Source of the DNA: Temnothorax longispinosus
Lineage: Eukaryota; Arthropoda; Insecta; Hymenoptera; Formicidae
Direction: 5' to 3'
NCBI RefSeq assembly: GCF_030848805.1
Contig: NC_092366.1
Location: 16,310,620-16,374,619 of the forward strand
DNA: 64,000 nt
Positions 62,261 to 64,000 of the stretch are shown here, piece after piece. The notes beneath the pieces were generated by a model. The model did not search any database and had not been told where the DNA came from. It saw only the letters and a list, made by a program, of their open reading frames with translations. A program made the translations under genes and the position numbers. Within the stretch, counting starts at the first letter, position 1, and every line of letters starts with the position of its first letter.

Positions 62261-64000
62261 CCGCGATTATTGATTATCAAGAATGTAATTTCTTTTTCTA
62301 TAGCATTTATACGACTGTGCAGTTGTAATTTTTCAACCGAAACATCGGCGCGTGAGGCATACCGGAAGCTGGCAAAGATTAATGAACGTGAGAAGACGAG
62401 GAGGACACCGCGTGAACTGACAATGAGAGTGAAAAAAAAAATGATTGCTAAGAAAATTTCTCGGTCTCACAAGCGACACGGGTTATTTCTTTCCGTTGTG
62501 ATTTTACGTCTAAAATGGTGAAGAGCTCGTTGTAGTTTGAAAGGTATTCATAATATGAGATGATTTACTTGGGGCGTAAATCACGGACTACTCGAGAGAG
62601 GCCCCGCCGAAATTTACCACAACGGCCCATCGAGAATTTCGAGATTCGATTTCAGGCCGTACACAAACCTCCTCGAACATCGAGGAGGTTTTTTTTCCGT
62701 CCGGAAATCCATCTCGAGTAAAACTTCGATTGTTCCTTCTTCTCGTGGTGCGGCGATGTTAGAATGGAAATGCGTGTTAGAAGCAGAGACGCGCGAACGG
62801 CGGGAAGAAAAATCTGATTGGAATAAAAACTTTGAATATTTACAACTAGGACTGGGGTTCTCGAACGGCCCATTCGAATTTATTAGAGAATATCGATGAA
62901 ATTTCTGCGTCGCGTAGGATTTAGGACTTTCAGTTGGAAGAATGAAAGTGGCTGCATGCAGCTGGAAAAGTCTTCTCTGACTAGGGAGGCGAGAAGATTT
63001 ATTGAATCGCGCAGTGTACATGAGCAATATAAGAAAGATATAAATATTTAAATAATTAGTTTAAATATCGCGCATCATTTCTCTATAACTTATTAATTTT
63101 TCTTTCAACGAGATTAAATGCAAATGTCACGTTACATTCGAGAGAAGAGATTACTCGCAAAAAAACTTTCTGTTATGTTCCAAGTTTTATGCATTGATTC
63201 GTGAATATGCATCGACGAAATATGGCGAATGAGTTTAATCCGCAAGAAATGTGCGATCACTTCGTCAGAGGCTCCTCCCTTTCGATTCAAAGTTTTCATC
63301 TTAACTAGAGCCGTAGTTAAACTTCGGTGAGGCAATTTACTGACTTGTATAAAAAATGGATACCAACTTTTTGTTTAGTACCTACTCATCTTGCTGCCTG
63401 CCTCTCGACTAGAGAAACTAGATAATTCAGTAACTTCGCGTAATTTTATAAAATCTAGAGAAGTTTTAGCAAAACGTAATCTTTTTCGCGTCAACTGTCT
63501 TACAGATGGCAATAAATAATAGATTTAGAGGATTTTGTATGAGTAATGAATTTTGCTATTAAATTCTCACCATGTTATGGATTAACCAGCCAGCCAGGAA
63601 AATTTCGAATGACCGTCGCGTCAAATGCACTAGCAAACGCTGATTTTAATTAACATATATAGAATGATGTTGTATGGTTAGACACGGATAGTTTTGATCC
63701 AATACAACAAGTACAGACATATGCACAAAACGATATAATGAATTAGTCGCGTGATATGTGTTGTTAACACGTCGCGAATTTTAGAGAATGGATAAACAAA
63801 AGTTTATTTGAACTAAATGGAGCATCGATTAATCAGAACGATCTCTGTCAGTGGCAATGTGATTAAATTCTGAATATTTCACACTAATATCGTTACTCTT
63901 ATTTTATCGGACAATAATAAGTGAATTTTCATGTATTTTTTTCCTGATTTTTCTACGTATGACACACTAACGTAAATTATCATAATGTAACTCTTTCGTA
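62261..64000. other. Non-coding, no supported gene
   Basis: Moderately GC-rich to about 63030, then AT-rich. A 137-codon minus-strand frame at 62614-63027 has no recognisable domain. CCTCGAACATCGAGGAGG near 62671 is a short perfect hairpin. Confidence 0.4.

Overview
This is a eukaryotic, insect-type window: AT-rich, gene-sparse, with spliced genes, GT-AG introns, microsatellites and short inverted-repeat transposon remnants. CpG is not visibly depleted. The gene content and the TTAA/TA-flanked small elements fit a hymenopteran, most likely an ant. That placement is inferred from general character; no sequence search was possible.

Left third (1-22 kb). A minus-strand gene encodes a DM (doublesex/mab-3) zinc-binding domain in its first recognised coding exon (18171-18437). 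Three further exons can be chained by matching splice phase at 17219-17258, 11565-11612 and 3600-3779. The last carries a helical segment that resembles, at low identity, the UBA-like dimerisation domain of insect Doublesex. All eight zinc ligands are present, but the DM domain carries a one-residue insertion and an unusual recognition helix. I therefore read it as a divergent doublesex-like DM paralogue rather than the canonical dsx gene. Its 3' end is not found and probably lies beyond position 1. Two inverted copies of one TTAA-ended element (2983-3455 and about 19472-19860) bracket exons 1-4.

Middle (22-49 kb). No convincing host gene was found. It contains a Tc1/mariner-like MITE (22900-23208), GC-richer non-coding islands (24.8-27.1 kb, 32.1-33.2 kb) and a decayed pogo-type transposon with TA target duplication and a Cys/His-rich transposase tail (34506-35390). 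A TTAA element with a second TTAA foldback element inside it lies at 42985-43704. A possible topoisomerase II-like relic sits at 44.1-44.4 kb.

Right (49-57 kb). This is the gene-dense part. A prefoldin-like UXT homologue (49725-50165, +) has a possible divergent small gene upstream (49206-49533, -). A complete six-exon very-long-chain fatty acid elongase (ELOVL) lies at 54537-57010 (+), with both catalytic motifs and a C-terminal dilysine ER signal. A head-to-head pair of short reading frames lies at 53.25-53.52 kb. Two copies of one CACTA-ended MITE bracket the elongase.

Far right (57-64 kb). Mostly non-coding, with a 177-bp foldback hairpin (61770-61946) beside a tRNA-derived, SINE-like segment (about 61960-62260).

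The genes are unrelated in function and share no operon-like organisation. The elongase acts in ER lipid (possibly cuticular hydrocarbon) synthesis, UXT is a chaperone or transcription cofactor, and the DM gene is a putative transcription factor.
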